Of a stretch of DNA of 64,000 nt, positions 48,974-57,669 are shown piece after piece. The DNA is from Undibacterium sp. (GTDB lineage Bacteria > Pseudomonadota > Gammaproteobacteria > Burkholderiales > Burkholderiaceae_D). The notes below the pieces were generated by a model, which made no database searches, was not told where the DNA came from, and was given only the letters and a program-made list of their open reading frames with translations. The stretch spans positions 1 through 64,000 of the forward strand of contig JAUSNO010000013.1 in the NCBI GenBank assembly GCA_030645915.1, in the 5' to 3' direction. Positions within the stretch are counted from its first letter, which is position 1. The number at the start of each line of letters is the position of its first letter. The translations under genes and the position numbers were made by a program.

Positions 48974-50223
48974 GCAGCCAGAGTCACTTTGGCAAATTTG
49001 CGCTTGCCGACCTGTACTACCACGGTACCTGCTTCTACCTGTAACTGCCTGTCGCTGATGACTGCACCGTCTATCCTTACCCCGCCCTGATCCACCATGC
49101 GCATCGCATCCGATGTGGAAGGGCAGAGGTTGGCTTGCTTGAGCAGTTGTGCAATGCCTAGCGGCGCACCACTCAAACTGACTTCGGGAATGTCATCGGG
49201 GATCCCGCCCTTGGAGCGGTTGACGAAATCGGCCAGTGCATCTTCTGCCGCCTGTTTGTGATGGAAGCGCGTGACGATTTCTTGCGCAATGGCGACTTTG
49301 ATATCGCGCGGATTCTGTCCTTCGCCCACCGCTTTTTTGTAGGAAGCGATTTGTGCCAAAGAACAAAACGACAGTAGCTCGTAGTAACGCCACATCATCG
49401 TGTCCGAGATGCTCATGATCTTGGCGAACATGGTGTTGGCAGGTTCAGTTATGGCGATGTAGTTGTTTTTGGACTTGGACATTTTTTCCACGCCATCCAG
49501 GCCTTCCAGCAAAGGCATGGTGAGAATGCACTGCGGCTCTTGTCCATAATCTTTTTGTAATTCACGCCCGACCAGCAGGTTGAATTTTTGATCGGTGCCG
49601 CCCAACTCCAGATCGGAATGCAATGCGACTGAGTCGTAACCTTGCATCAGCGGATATAAAAATTCATGCACCGAGATAGGCGTGCCTTCCTTAAAGCGCT
49701 TGGTAAAATCATCGCGCTCCATCATGCGTGCTACGGTGTACTTTGAGGCCAGTTGTATCATGCCGCGTGCACCGAGCGGATCACACCATTCTGAGTTGTA
49801 ACGGATTTCAGTTTTTGCCGGATCCAGCACCAGACTTGCCTGTTTGAAGTAAGTTTGCGCGTTGTCTTCGATCTGTTCGCGTGTCAGTGGAGGACGCGTT
49901 ACATTCCTGCCGGATGGGTCACCGATCATCGAGGTAAAGTCGCCAATCAGGAAAATCACGTTATGTCCCAGATCCTGCAGTTGGCGCATTTTGTTGAGCA
50001 CCACGGTATGACCAAGATGCAGGTCAGGTGCGGTCGGGTCCAGGCCTAGTTTGATGCGCAATGGTGTGCCGCTTTGCTCGCTGCGCGCCAGTTTTTGCGC
50101 GAATTCGGATTCGATGAGAAGCTCGTCAACGCCGCGTTTTGTAACCGCCAATGCATGCTGTACGGCATCGGATAATGCCAGAGTGGTTGGCGAAGGTTTC
50201 TTGATAGCTGGAGTGGAAGTCAT
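48970..50223 (-). CDS. tyrS: Tyrosyl-tRNA synthetase
   Basis: Class I aminoacyl-tRNA synthetase, 417 residues. The HIGH motif HLGH is at 69-72, KMSKSKNN follows EGLDGVE, and a C-terminal S4 RNA-binding domain (about 350-415, [20 protein letters not shown]) is present. The N-terminus has a proline-rich extension of about 25 residues. First gene of the tyrS-dtd-phosphatase operon; divergent from the M23 peptidase gene. Confidence 0.95.
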   Translation of the reverse strand: MTSTPAIKKPSPTTLALSDAVQHALAVTKRGVDELLIESEFAQKLARSEQSGTPLRIKLGLDPTAPDLHLGHTVVLNKMRQLQDLGHNVIFLIGDFTSMIGDPSGRNVTRPPLTREQIEDNAQTYFKQASLVLDPAKTEIRYNSEWCDPLGARGMIQLASKYTVARMMERDDFTKRFKEGTPISVHEFLYPLMQGYDSVALHSDLELGGTDQKFNLLVGRELQKDYGQEPQCILTMPLLEGLDGVEKMSKSKNNYIAITEPANTMFAKIMSISDTMMWRYYELLSFCSLAQIASYKKAVGEGQNPRDIKVAIAQEIVTRFHHKQAAEDALADFVNRSKGGIPDDIPEVSLSGAPLGIAQLLKQANLCPSTSDAMRMVDQGGVRIDGAVISDRQLQVEAGTVVVQVGKRKFAKVTLAA

Positions 50224-50455
50224 TATTTAAGTCATTCTTGCTTGATAAAAAGTTAATATTCGTTAACTTATTTTGTAACACCGCTGGTCGAATTCGATTT
50301 CTGAATTCATAATCCTCGTTTGTTTTACCTAGATTTGTAATCCGCTTGTCATAATCGTATGATTATTTTTGCTCCGCGAGCTTCGGTTAAAGCGTCGAGC
50401 AGAAGGGTTTGCAATGTATATCTTTCGATAAAAACAGTCAATTTTAACTTATTGC

Positions 50456-51823
50456 ATGCGTCCATCAGATAAATCCCCTCATTTAGCTTCTGGCAGCAGT
50501 TTGTTGTTAGGAAGCACGCGCACCTCGCGCATCGTCTCGTTCTCCGCTTTGTTTTTTGCAGTATGTGCTTTTGGTGCTGTTGCCGTAGCGCCAATGGCAC
50601 CTGATGCTGCAGACCTGCCTGTCAAAACAATCACACAAGAACTCAAGCTCCCCACCCTGGATGAACAAGTTGCTGCATTGCAAGCCAATGAGCAGCATTT
50701 TGTCCGGGAAGAAAAAGTGTTGCGGGGAGACACGTTGGGTGCTTTGTTATTGCGTTTGGGTATCGATGATAATGAAGCAACTAATTTCATTAAGTCTGAT
50801 GCGACCGCGCGTAGCGTATTGCAGGTAAAAGCGGGCAAATCTATCCGCGCACAGACCAATGACGAAGGCGAACTGGAATGGCTGCAGGCTGGCTTGCCGG
50901 ATACTGGCGACAAACCTGGAAAGTCTATCTTGATCAACCGCGACGCCTCCGGCAAGTTGAGCGCGATTGAGTCGCTTGCCAAGCTGGAGCGACGCGTCGA
51001 AATGCGTTCGGGCGACATTCGTTCTTCGCTGTTTGCTGCCACCGATGATGCACAGATTCCTGACAACATCGCGACACAGATTGTCAGCATGTTTGAAACT
51101 AACGTTGATTTTCGTCACCTGCAGCGCGGCGATCATTTTAACGTTGTGTATGAAACTTTCTGGCAGAACGGTGAGTTCGTTAATACTGGCCGCGTACTCG
51201 CGGGAGAATTCAACACCGTTGGCAAATTGTTCCAGTCCGTCTGGTTTGATGAGTCCGGCGGTAACGGTGGCTACTACAGCTTTGATGGCAAATCCCTTAA
51301 GAAAGCATTCCTGAAGTCCCCACTTGAGTTTACTCGCGTGTCATCTGGTTTCTCTATGCGCGTGCATCCGATTTCGGGACAATGGAAGCGTCATACCGGC
51401 ATTGATTTTGCGGCAGTGACCGGCACGCCGATACGTGCCACCAGCGATGGCGTGATTGAGTCTGTCGGGCCGCATGGCGGGTATGGCAATCTGGTGGTGG
51501 TGAAACACTGGTCAAATTACACGACGGCTTATGCGCACATGAGTCGCTTCGCCGCCGGAATTCGCAAAGGCAGCAAGGTAAGCCAGGGCGAGGTAATTGG
51601 TTACGTCGGAACAACTGGCTGGTCAACCGGGCCGCATTTGCACTATGAATTCCGTGTCAATAACGAACCGCGCGACCCTTCTTCTATCAGCGTGCCAGCC
51701 GCGGCACCACTGGCGGCCAACGATTTTCCTCGCTTTAAAAATGTCGCTTCAGACATGACCCATCGCTTTACCTTGCTGCGTCCAGAGCGGCAGACCGAAG
51801 CGGTAAGAATAGCTTCACGATAA
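50456..51823 (+). CDS. M23 family peptidoglycan endopeptidase (MepM-like)
   Basis: Membrane-anchored periplasmic metallo-endopeptidase predicted to cut peptide cross-links of murein, 455 residues. A membrane anchor/signal at about 22-45 is followed by an OapA/LysM-like region and the LytM domain. Zinc ligands are H313 and D317 (HTGID), a middle histidine in YAHMSRF, and H394/H396 in PHLHYE, so the enzyme should be active. The ATG at 50456 follows an A/T-rich leader without a strong ribosome binding site. Next to anmK, so murein cleavage and recycling genes are side by side. A terminator separates the two. Confidence 0.9.
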   Translation: MRPSDKSPHLASGSSLLLGSTRTSRIVSFSALFFAVCAFGAVAVAPMAPDAADLPVKTITQELKLPTLDEQVAALQANEQHFVREEKVLRGDTLGALLLRLGIDDNEATNFIKSDATARSVLQVKAGKSIRAQTNDEGELEWLQAGLPDTGDKPGKSILINRDASGKLSAIESLAKLERRVEMRSGDIRSSLFAATDDAQIPDNIATQIVSMFETNVDFRHLQRGDHFNVVYETFWQNGEFVNTGRVLAGEFNTVGKLFQSVWFDESGGNGGYYSFDGKSLKKAFLKSPLEFTRVSSGFSMRVHPISGQWKRHTGIDFAAVTGTPIRATSDGVIESVGPHGGYGNLVVVKHWSNYTTAYAHMSRFAAGIRKGSKVSQGEVIGYVGTTGWSTGPHLHYEFRVNNEPRDPSSISVPAAAPLAANDFPRFKNVASDMTHRFTLLRPERQTEAVRIASR

Positions 51824-51840
51824 ATACAATAAAACCAAAC

Positions 51841-51869
51841 AGGCCGAACCGTGTGTTCGGCCTTTTTTA
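51841..51869 (+). terminator. Terminator of the M23 peptidase gene
   Basis: AGGCCGAAC-CGTGT-GTTCGGCCT followed by TTTTT. It ends 20 bases before the anmK start, which excludes the upstream GTG at 51853 as the start of anmK. Confidence 0.88.
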
Positions 51870-51888
51870 TTGGATCGCCACGAAAAGC

Positions 51889-53010
51889 ATGAATAATATG
51901 AACAGCAATATTTACCTGGGTTTAATGTCCGGCACCAGTCTGGATGGTGTCGATGGTGTCTTGGTCGAGTTACCTGAAGACGGCAGCGAAATGCATCTAC
52001 TCGGCAGTGCCTATCAGCCGTTTTCAGACGCCATGCGTGCCGAGGCGATGGCCTTGCAGCAGCCAGGCGAAAATGAAATCCACAGGGAGGCGCTGCTGGC
52101 AAATCAGCTCGCCGCAAGCTATGCCAATTGCGTGGCGACACTGCTACAGCAAGCGCCGCAGGTCTCGGTGCGGGCAATCGGTGCGCACGGGCAAACCATA
52201 CGTCATCGCCCTGAACTTGGCTACACGCGACAAAGCAATAATCCGGCCTTGCTGGCTGAGCTTTGCGGCATCGACGTGATCGCCGATTTGCGCAGCCGTG
52301 ATGTTGCTGCAGGCGGACAGGGCGCGCCGCTGGTGCCGGCTTTTCATCGTGCCATATTCGCTGCGCCCAATGTCTGCCGGGTGGTGGTGAATATCGGCGG
52401 CATCAGCAACATCAGCGTGTTACATGCCGATGGCAGTACCACGGGTTTTGATACCGGCCCGGGCAATGTACTGATGGATGCCTGGATAGCGCAGCATCAG
52501 GCTAAAGCCTATGACGAGAATGGCGATTGGGCCCGGCAGGGGCAAGTGCAGGTTGATCTATTGACGGTCTTATGCGATGAAGAATTTCTGCACCTAAGTC
52601 CGCCCAAAAGCACCGGACGCGATTTGTTTAGCCCAACTTGGCTGAGCGATAAACTCAGCGCGTTTTCTACACTTGCTGCGGTCGATGTACAGGCAACTTT
52701 ATGCGCGTTTACCGCCTCGACTTTGGCCGACGCCATCAGCCGTTATGCGCCAGAGGTGAGTGGCGTATTTGTCTGCGGTGGCGGCGCCTACAATGCCAAC
52801 CTGATGCAGCAATTGGCGCAAGAGCTGGCGCAGCGCGGTTGCCATGCCAGTGTCGATAGTACGGCAGCATTAGGCGTCTCACCTAGTCACGTAGAGGCCC
52901 TGGCATTTGCCTGGCTGGCACAGCGTTTCATACTACGTCTACCCGGTAATTTGCCCGATGTTACCGGTGCGAAAGGTCTACGTCTACTCGGTGCCTTGTA
53001 TCCTGCCTGA
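51889..53010 (+). CDS. anmK: Anhydro-N-acetylmuramic acid kinase
   Basis: Cytoplasmic murein-recycling enzyme that hydrates and phosphorylates anhydro-MurNAc to MurNAc-6-phosphate. The phosphate-binding motif GLMSGTSLDGVD is near residues 11-22 and GFDTGPGNVLMDAW mid-protein is diagnostic; GVFVCGGGAYN and LGVSPSHVEALAFAWLA complete it. About 373 residues from the ATG at 51889; the ATG at 51898 is also possible. The adjacent M23 endopeptidase gene gives a peptidoglycan-turnover context. Confidence 0.94.
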   Translation: MNNMNSNIYLGLMSGTSLDGVDGVLVELPEDGSEMHLLGSAYQPFSDAMRAEAMALQQPGENEIHREALLANQLAASYANCVATLLQQAPQVSVRAIGAHGQTIRHRPELGYTRQSNNPALLAELCGIDVIADLRSRDVAAGGQGAPLVPAFHRAIFAAPNVCRVVVNIGGISNISVLHADGSTTGFDTGPGNVLMDAWIAQHQAKAYDENGDWARQGQVQVDLLTVLCDEEFLHLSPPKSTGRDLFSPTWLSDKLSAFSTLAAVDVQATLCAFTASTLADAISRYAPEVSGVFVCGGGAYNANLMQQLAQELAQRGCHASVDSTAALGVSPSHVEALAFAWLAQRFILRLPGNLPDVTGAKGLRLLGALYPA

Positions 53011-53064
53011 TTCGTAAAATCTCGCTACAATCTCTCCATTCTTTTTCATCAGACAGGAGCCAGC

Positions 53065-53730
53065 ATGACGCATCTTATTTATATCGCCGATCCCATGTGT
53101 TCATGGTGTTACGGTTTTGGCCCGGAGTTACGCGGCTTGCTCGCCAGCTTGCCCGATGCTCGTTTGGATGTCGTGGTCGGTGGTTTGCGCGCCTTCAATA
53201 CCGAAGTGATGGATGCAGAAAAGAAGGCCATGATTTTAGGCCACTGGAAGCATGTGGAAGAAGCCAGCGGCTTGCCCTTCACGCGCAACGGCATGGCGCA
53301 ACCCGGATTCATTTACGACACCGAACCCGCTTGCCGCGCAGTCGTCGCCGCACGCATCCTGGCCGATGATTTGCCCTCAACGGCCATTCTCGATGTCTTC
53401 CTCGCGATTCAACATGCCTTCTATGCCGAAGGCAAGGACGTCACCGATTTGCACCTGCTCGCGCAGATCGCTGTCGCGGCTTTAAACAAGGCCGCCGGCA
53501 CCGACAGCTTTGACGGCGCCAGTTTTTATGAAACACTGAGCGCGCCGATGACGATGGCAGAAGCGCGGCAAGATTTTCAGCAAACCAAGCAGTGGGGCAT
53601 CAACGGTTTTCCCGCATTGCTGCTCGCGCATGAAGATTCCCTGCACATGATTGCCAACGGTTATACCAAAACCGCTAACTTAATCGCGGCGCTGAAGGCT
53701 GTGCAAGCGAATCAACATGCGCCATCGTAG
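53065..53730 (+). CDS. DsbA-family thioredoxin-fold protein
   Basis: 221 residues, no signal peptide, so probably cytoplasmic. The N-terminal redox motif is CSWC (C12-C15) in DPMCSWCYGF, and the cis-proline loop reads GINGFPALLL. This fits the FrnE/2-hydroxychromene-isomerase-like DsbA group with a helical insertion. Substrates are unknown; relatives are linked to oxidative stress or polyketide isomerisation. An ACAGGAG ribosome binding site precedes the ATG. Stands alone after anmK. Confidence 0.87.
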   Translation: MTHLIYIADPMCSWCYGFGPELRGLLASLPDARLDVVVGGLRAFNTEVMDAEKKAMILGHWKHVEEASGLPFTRNGMAQPGFIYDTEPACRAVVAARILADDLPSTAILDVFLAIQHAFYAEGKDVTDLHLLAQIAVAALNKAAGTDSFDGASFYETLSAPMTMAEARQDFQQTKQWGINGFPALLLAHEDSLHMIANGYTKTANLIAALKAVQANQHAPS

Positions 53731-53753
53731 CGTGTGAATAAAATCCAAATAAT

Positions 53754-53836
53754 GGCAAGCCCACAGCGCAGCATTCATGCGCCTTTCCAAGTACTCTGCC
53801 TTGAAACCCGCATGAATGGTACGTTGTGGGCATGCC
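53754..53836. repeat. Family-3 CATGCG palindromic repeat, copy 4
   Basis: Left side GGCAAGCCCACAGCGCAGCA then TTCATGCG; right side GAAACCCGCATGAATGGTAC then GTTGTGGGCATGCC. The outer arms GGCAAGCCCAC / GTGGGCATGCC also pair (one mismatch), making this the longest copy. Confidence 0.75.
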
Positions 53837-54191
53837 ACTATTTAACCCAGATTTTCCATTAGACCGCTATCACTTCGTAGAAACGCTGACGGAGTATGGC
53901 TCCCGGGGGAATTGCGCCATCGCGGTTTGAGTGGAAACGTTACAGCGTCAATTGCACATCCGGCGAGCTGCCTAGCGTTGTTGCTCCTCCTGACAGAATG
54001 CAGTCTGCTTCGTCGTCTCGCCTAGCTAGTCAGCCCGCCAAATACACACTTGCCGCTGTCCCAATGGAAAATCTGGGTTTAAAAATTTGACTTTATCGCT
54101 AGCCAGTTTCAGGTTTCGTCGCTAGAATTAATGCCGAAGCATGCGCTTCAACGTCGCTCGGACGGTTCCGGGCGCTTACGTATAATTTATC
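53837..54191 (+). promoter_or_regulatory. alaC upstream region with a -10 box abutting the ATG
   Basis: 355 bases with no supported gene. TATAAT at 54181-54186 ends five bases before the alaC ATG (54192) and there is no Shine-Dalgarno sequence, so the mRNA may begin at or beside the start codon. No good -35 box was seen. The rest of the gap shows nothing recognisable. Confidence 0.5.
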
Positions 54192-55454
54192 ATGACAACA
54201 TCACTTACTCCGCCGGGCCGGGGTGCTAGCGTTTACGCTGCTGCATCGTCGACTTCTCCCAAGTACAGTTTTTCCCGCATCAATCGTCTGCCACCGTATG
54301 TCTTCAATATCACTGCCGAGTTAAAAATGGCGGCGCGCCGTCGTGGCGAAGATATTATTGATATGTCCATGGGTAATCCTGATGGTGCCACACCGCAGCA
54401 CATCGTCGCCAAGCTGGTCGAGGCGGCACAACGGCCGGACACGCACGGCTATTCGGCCTCCAAGGGCATACCGCGTCTGCGCCGCGCGATTACGCATTGG
54501 TACAAATCGCGCTACGACGTCAATCTCGATCCTGATTCGGAAGCCATCGTCACCATAGGTTCAAAGGAAGGTCTGGCGCACCTGATGCTGGCCACGCTGG
54601 ACAAGGGCGATACCGTGCTGGTGCCTAACCCCAGTTACCCGATACATATTTACGGCGCGGTGATCGCCGGTGCCGATATACGCTCGATACGCATGAGTCC
54701 CGGCGTAGATTTTTTTGCCGAGCTGGAACGCGCGATACGCGAGAGCTATCCCAAGCCGAAGATGATGATTTTTGGTTTTCCGTCCAACCCGACTGCACAA
54801 TGCGTGGAGCTGGAATTTTTCGAGCGCGTGATCAAGCTGGCCAAGGAACACAATATTTTGGTAGTGCATGATCTGGCCTACGCCGACATCACTTTTGACG
54901 GCTGGAAAGCGCCGTCCATCATGCAGGTAGAAGGTGCGCGCGACGTCGCGGTAGAATTTTTTACGCTGTCCAAAAGCTACAACATGGCGGGCTGGCGCAT
55001 CGGTTTCATGGTCGGTAACAAGGAACTGGTGTCTGCATTGGCGCGCATAAAAAGCTATCACGATTACGGCAGTTTCACCCCTGTGCAGGTGGCGGCGATT
55101 GCCGCGCTGGAGGGTGACCAGACCTGTGTGCAGGAAATCTGCGACAAGTATCAGCGCCGCCGTGACGTGATGGTCAAGGGCCTGCATGAAATGGGCTGGA
55201 TGGTTGATAACCCCAAGGCATCGATGTATATCTGGGCGCATATCCCTGAAAAATATCGCCATCTCGGCTCGCTGGAATTCGCCAAGCTATTGTTGGAAAA
55301 AGCCAAGTTATGCGTTTCGCCCGGCATAGGCTTTGGCGACTACGGCGATGAGTACGTGCGCTTTGCCTTAATAGAAAATGAAGCGCGCAGTCGCCAGGCC
55401 TTGCGTGGATTGAAGGCGATGTTCAAGGATGAGTTGCTGGCGAAGCCGGTTTAA
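54192..55454 (+). CDS. alaC: Alanine transaminase AlaC-type
   Basis: Class I/II PLP aminotransferase, 420 residues, making alanine from pyruvate and glutamate. The PLP lysine is K261 in [38 protein letters not shown] and [13 protein letters not shown] are typical of AlaC. A 25-residue N-terminal tail precedes the conserved [16 protein letters not shown] family-2 repeat follows, then hisC, another aminotransferase. Confidence 0.9.
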   Translation: MTTSLTPPGRGASVYAAASSTSPKYSFSRINRLPPYVFNITAELKMAARRRGEDIIDMSMGNPDGATPQHIVAKLVEAAQRPDTHGYSASKGIPRLRRAITHWYKSRYDVNLDPDSEAIVTIGSKEGLAHLMLATLDKGDTVLVPNPSYPIHIYGAVIAGADIRSIRMSPGVDFFAELERAIRESYPKPKMMIFGFPSNPTAQCVELEFFERVIKLAKEHNILVVHDLAYADITFDGWKAPSIMQVEGARDVAVEFFTLSKSYNMAGWRIGFMVGNKELVSALARIKSYHDYGSFTPVQVAAIAALEGDQTCVQEICDKYQRRRDVMVKGLHEMGWMVDNPKASMYIWAHIPEKYRHLGSLEFAKLLLEKAKLCVSPGIGFGDYGDEYVRFALIENEARSRQALRGLKAMFKDELLAKPV

Positions 55455-55465
55455 TTAAAGTAAAT

Positions 55466-55530
55466 GTAGGGTGCGCCATGCGCACCAAAGTTTCATTGAG
55501 TGCTTGAATGATGCGCATGGCACACCCTAC
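55466..55530. repeat. Family-2 GTAGGGTGCGCC palindrome, copy 2
   Basis: A 65 bp inverted repeat opening GTAGGGTGCGCCATGCGCAC and closing ATGCGCATGGCACACCCTAC; the left arm is identical over 20 bases to the copy at 29502. It lies 11 bases after alaC and 37 bases before hisC. Confidence 0.8.
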
Positions 55531-55567
55531 GATTTTGAATTCTTGTTGTGATTTTTAGAAACTGAAA

Positions 55568-56635
55568 ATGAGCCAATACTGGAGCAAAGTTGTTCACGCT
55601 CTCACCCCCTATGTGCCGGGTGAGCAGCCAAAGATGAACGACATGATCAAGCTGAACACCAACGAAAATCCTTATCCGCCGTCGCCCAAGGCGCTGGCAG
55701 CGATACAACAGGCGGCGACGGAAGATTTGCGTTTGTATCCCGATCCGAATGCCGATCAGCTGAAGCAGGCGATCGCCGATTATTATCAGGTAGCGGCGCA
55801 GCAGGTCTTTGTAGGAAACAGCTCTGACGAAGTGCTGGCGCATACGTTTCTCGCGCTGCTAAAACACGCGCAGCCGATACTGTTCCCCGACATCACTTAC
55901 AGTTTCTATCCTGTGTATTGCGGCCTGTACGAAATCGCTGCGCGTACAGTACCTTTGCGTGAAGATTTCAGCATTGATGTGGATGATTATCTGGTGCCTA
56001 ACGGCGGCATCATTTTCCCCAATCCGAATGCACCGACAGGACGACTCCTGGCGCTCGCCGAGATAGAGCGCCTGCTGGCCGCCACGCCTGATTCCGTAGT
56101 TGTAGTCGATGAAGCTTATGTGGATTTCGGTGGGTTGTCGGCGATTGCGCTGGTGAACACCTATGCCAATTTGCTGGTGATTCAAACCTTGTCAAAATCC
56201 CGTTCTCTGGCGGGTTTACGCGTAGGTTTTGCCATCGGTCACCCCGATCTGATCATCGCGCTAGAGAGAGTCAAGAATAGCTTTAATTCTTATCCGCTAG
56301 ATCGGCTGGCGATTGCCGGTGCAACCGCCGCTTTTGCCGATGTTGATTACTTTGATAAAACATGTGCTGCCGTCATTGCCACACGCACAGCGCTGGTCGC
56401 CAGCCTTGCTCAATTGGGCTTCGATGTCGTCCCTTCGAGCGCCAATTTTGTCCTGATACGTCACCCGCAGCACGATGCTGCGCATTTGCAGGCATACTTG
56501 CGCTCCAAAGCGATTATTGTTCGCCACTTCAGTCAGGCACGTATCGCACAATATTTGCGGGTGACGATAGGCACCGACGATCAGTGCCGGCAACTGGTTC
56601 TGGCCTTGAGTGATTTTCTCAAGGCTGGAAAATAA
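55568..56635 (+). CDS. hisC: Histidinol-phosphate aminotransferase
   Basis: PLP enzyme of histidine biosynthesis, 355 residues. The PLP lysine is K210 in [30 protein letters not shown] at the N-terminus and [10 protein letters not shown] are diagnostic. No other his gene is nearby, so this may be an isolated or second copy; related enzymes can also use aromatic substrates. No strong ribosome binding site precedes the ATG. Confidence 0.9.
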   Translation: MSQYWSKVVHALTPYVPGEQPKMNDMIKLNTNENPYPPSPKALAAIQQAATEDLRLYPDPNADQLKQAIADYYQVAAQQVFVGNSSDEVLAHTFLALLKHAQPILFPDITYSFYPVYCGLYEIAARTVPLREDFSIDVDDYLVPNGGIIFPNPNAPTGRLLALAEIERLLAATPDSVVVVDEAYVDFGGLSAIALVNTYANLLVIQTLSKSRSLAGLRVGFAIGHPDLIIALERVKNSFNSYPLDRLAIAGATAAFADVDYFDKTCAAVIATRTALVASLAQLGFDVVPSSANFVLIRHPQHDAAHLQAYLRSKAIIVRHFSQARIAQYLRVTIGTDDQCRQLVLALSDFLKAGK

Positions 56636-56677
56636 GGCGTTACCACGGCAATTTCTAATTTCAACTTTTTCTCCATC

Positions 56678-57580
56678 ATGCAAACACCTAGTCAACTGAT
56701 CGCTCCGCAAGGTCCTACATTTTCTCGCATCGTACTTGGCCTATGGCGTATGGGTGCCTGGGATATGTCGCCGCAGCAGCGCCTGACTTTTTTGCAGCAA
56801 GCGCTGGAACTGGGCATCACTACTATTGATCAGGCTGATATTTATGGTGATTATCAAAGCGAGGCCTTGCTTGGCGAGGCGCTGGCACTGGCGCCACAAT
56901 TGCGTGAACGTTTGCAGATAGTCACCAAGTGCGGCATCAAGCTGGTATCGCAGGCGCGGCCATCGCACCAGATTCAACATTACGACACTAGCCGTGCACA
57001 TATCATCGCCTCGGCTGAGAACTCCCTGCGCAAGATGCACATCGATGCCATCGATGTCTTGTTGATCCACAGACCAGATCCGCTGATGGATGCGGACGAA
57101 ATCGCCGAGGCGTTTCTAGCTTTACAGCAAAGCGGCAAGGTCAGGTATTTTGGCGTATCCAACTTCACGCCGTCTCAATTCGAATTGCTGGCCTCGCGCT
57201 TCCCGCTGGTGACCAATCAGCTTGAATTGTCCTTGCTACACATGACCCCTTTGCACGACGGAACTCTAGATTTGTGCCAGCGGCAGCGCATTGCGCCAAT
57301 GATCTGGTCGGCATTGGCGGGCGGGCGCCTGATGAGTGATAGCGGCGAGCAAGCGCAACGTGTCAGGCTCGTTTTGGCGCGATTGGCAGAAGAGCTCAAT
57401 GTGGCTATTTCTACTGTCGCCCTGGCGTGGATATTGCGGCATCCGTCCAATCCGCTGGTACTTACAGGTTCAGGGAAAATAGCGGCTATACGTGAAGCCG
57501 TAGCGGCCACCGAACTGACGCTCAGCCGCGAACAATGGTTTTCCTTGTGGTGTGCCTCGGCAGGAAAAAACGTTGACTGA
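56678..57580 (+). CDS. Aldo/keto reductase (YdhF-like)
   Basis: NAD(P)H-dependent reductase with a TIM-barrel, 300 residues. Catalytic residues are visible: D51 and Y56 in TTIDQADIYGDYQSE, a lysine in IVTKCGIK and a histidine in DVLLIHRPDPL. The C-terminal WILRHPSNPLVLTGSGK resembles the YdhF group. It follows hisC by 42 bases and may be co-transcribed. Substrate unknown. Confidence 0.88.
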   Translation: MQTPSQLIAPQGPTFSRIVLGLWRMGAWDMSPQQRLTFLQQALELGITTIDQADIYGDYQSEALLGEALALAPQLRERLQIVTKCGIKLVSQARPSHQIQHYDTSRAHIIASAENSLRKMHIDAIDVLLIHRPDPLMDADEIAEAFLALQQSGKVRYFGVSNFTPSQFELLASRFPLVTNQLELSLLHMTPLHDGTLDLCQRQRIAPMIWSALAGGRLMSDSGEQAQRVRLVLARLAEELNVAISTVALAWILRHPSNPLVLTGSGKIAAIREAVAATELTLSREQWFSLWCASAGKNVD

Positions 57581-57669
57581 GTAGTCGGTCGCGCCGTTAT
57601 TTGACAATCAAGACAGTCAATGCAATGCTTAATTAGAGTACAGTTTCTGTAGGGCGAATAACGAAGTTG

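Noticed and set aside
53896-54090. 64-residue frame upstream of alaC
   Set aside because: No family resemblance and no start signals; treated as intergenic.
54561-55262. 233-residue frame antisense to alaC
   Set aside because: Shadow of a well-supported gene with no start signal or recognisable motif.
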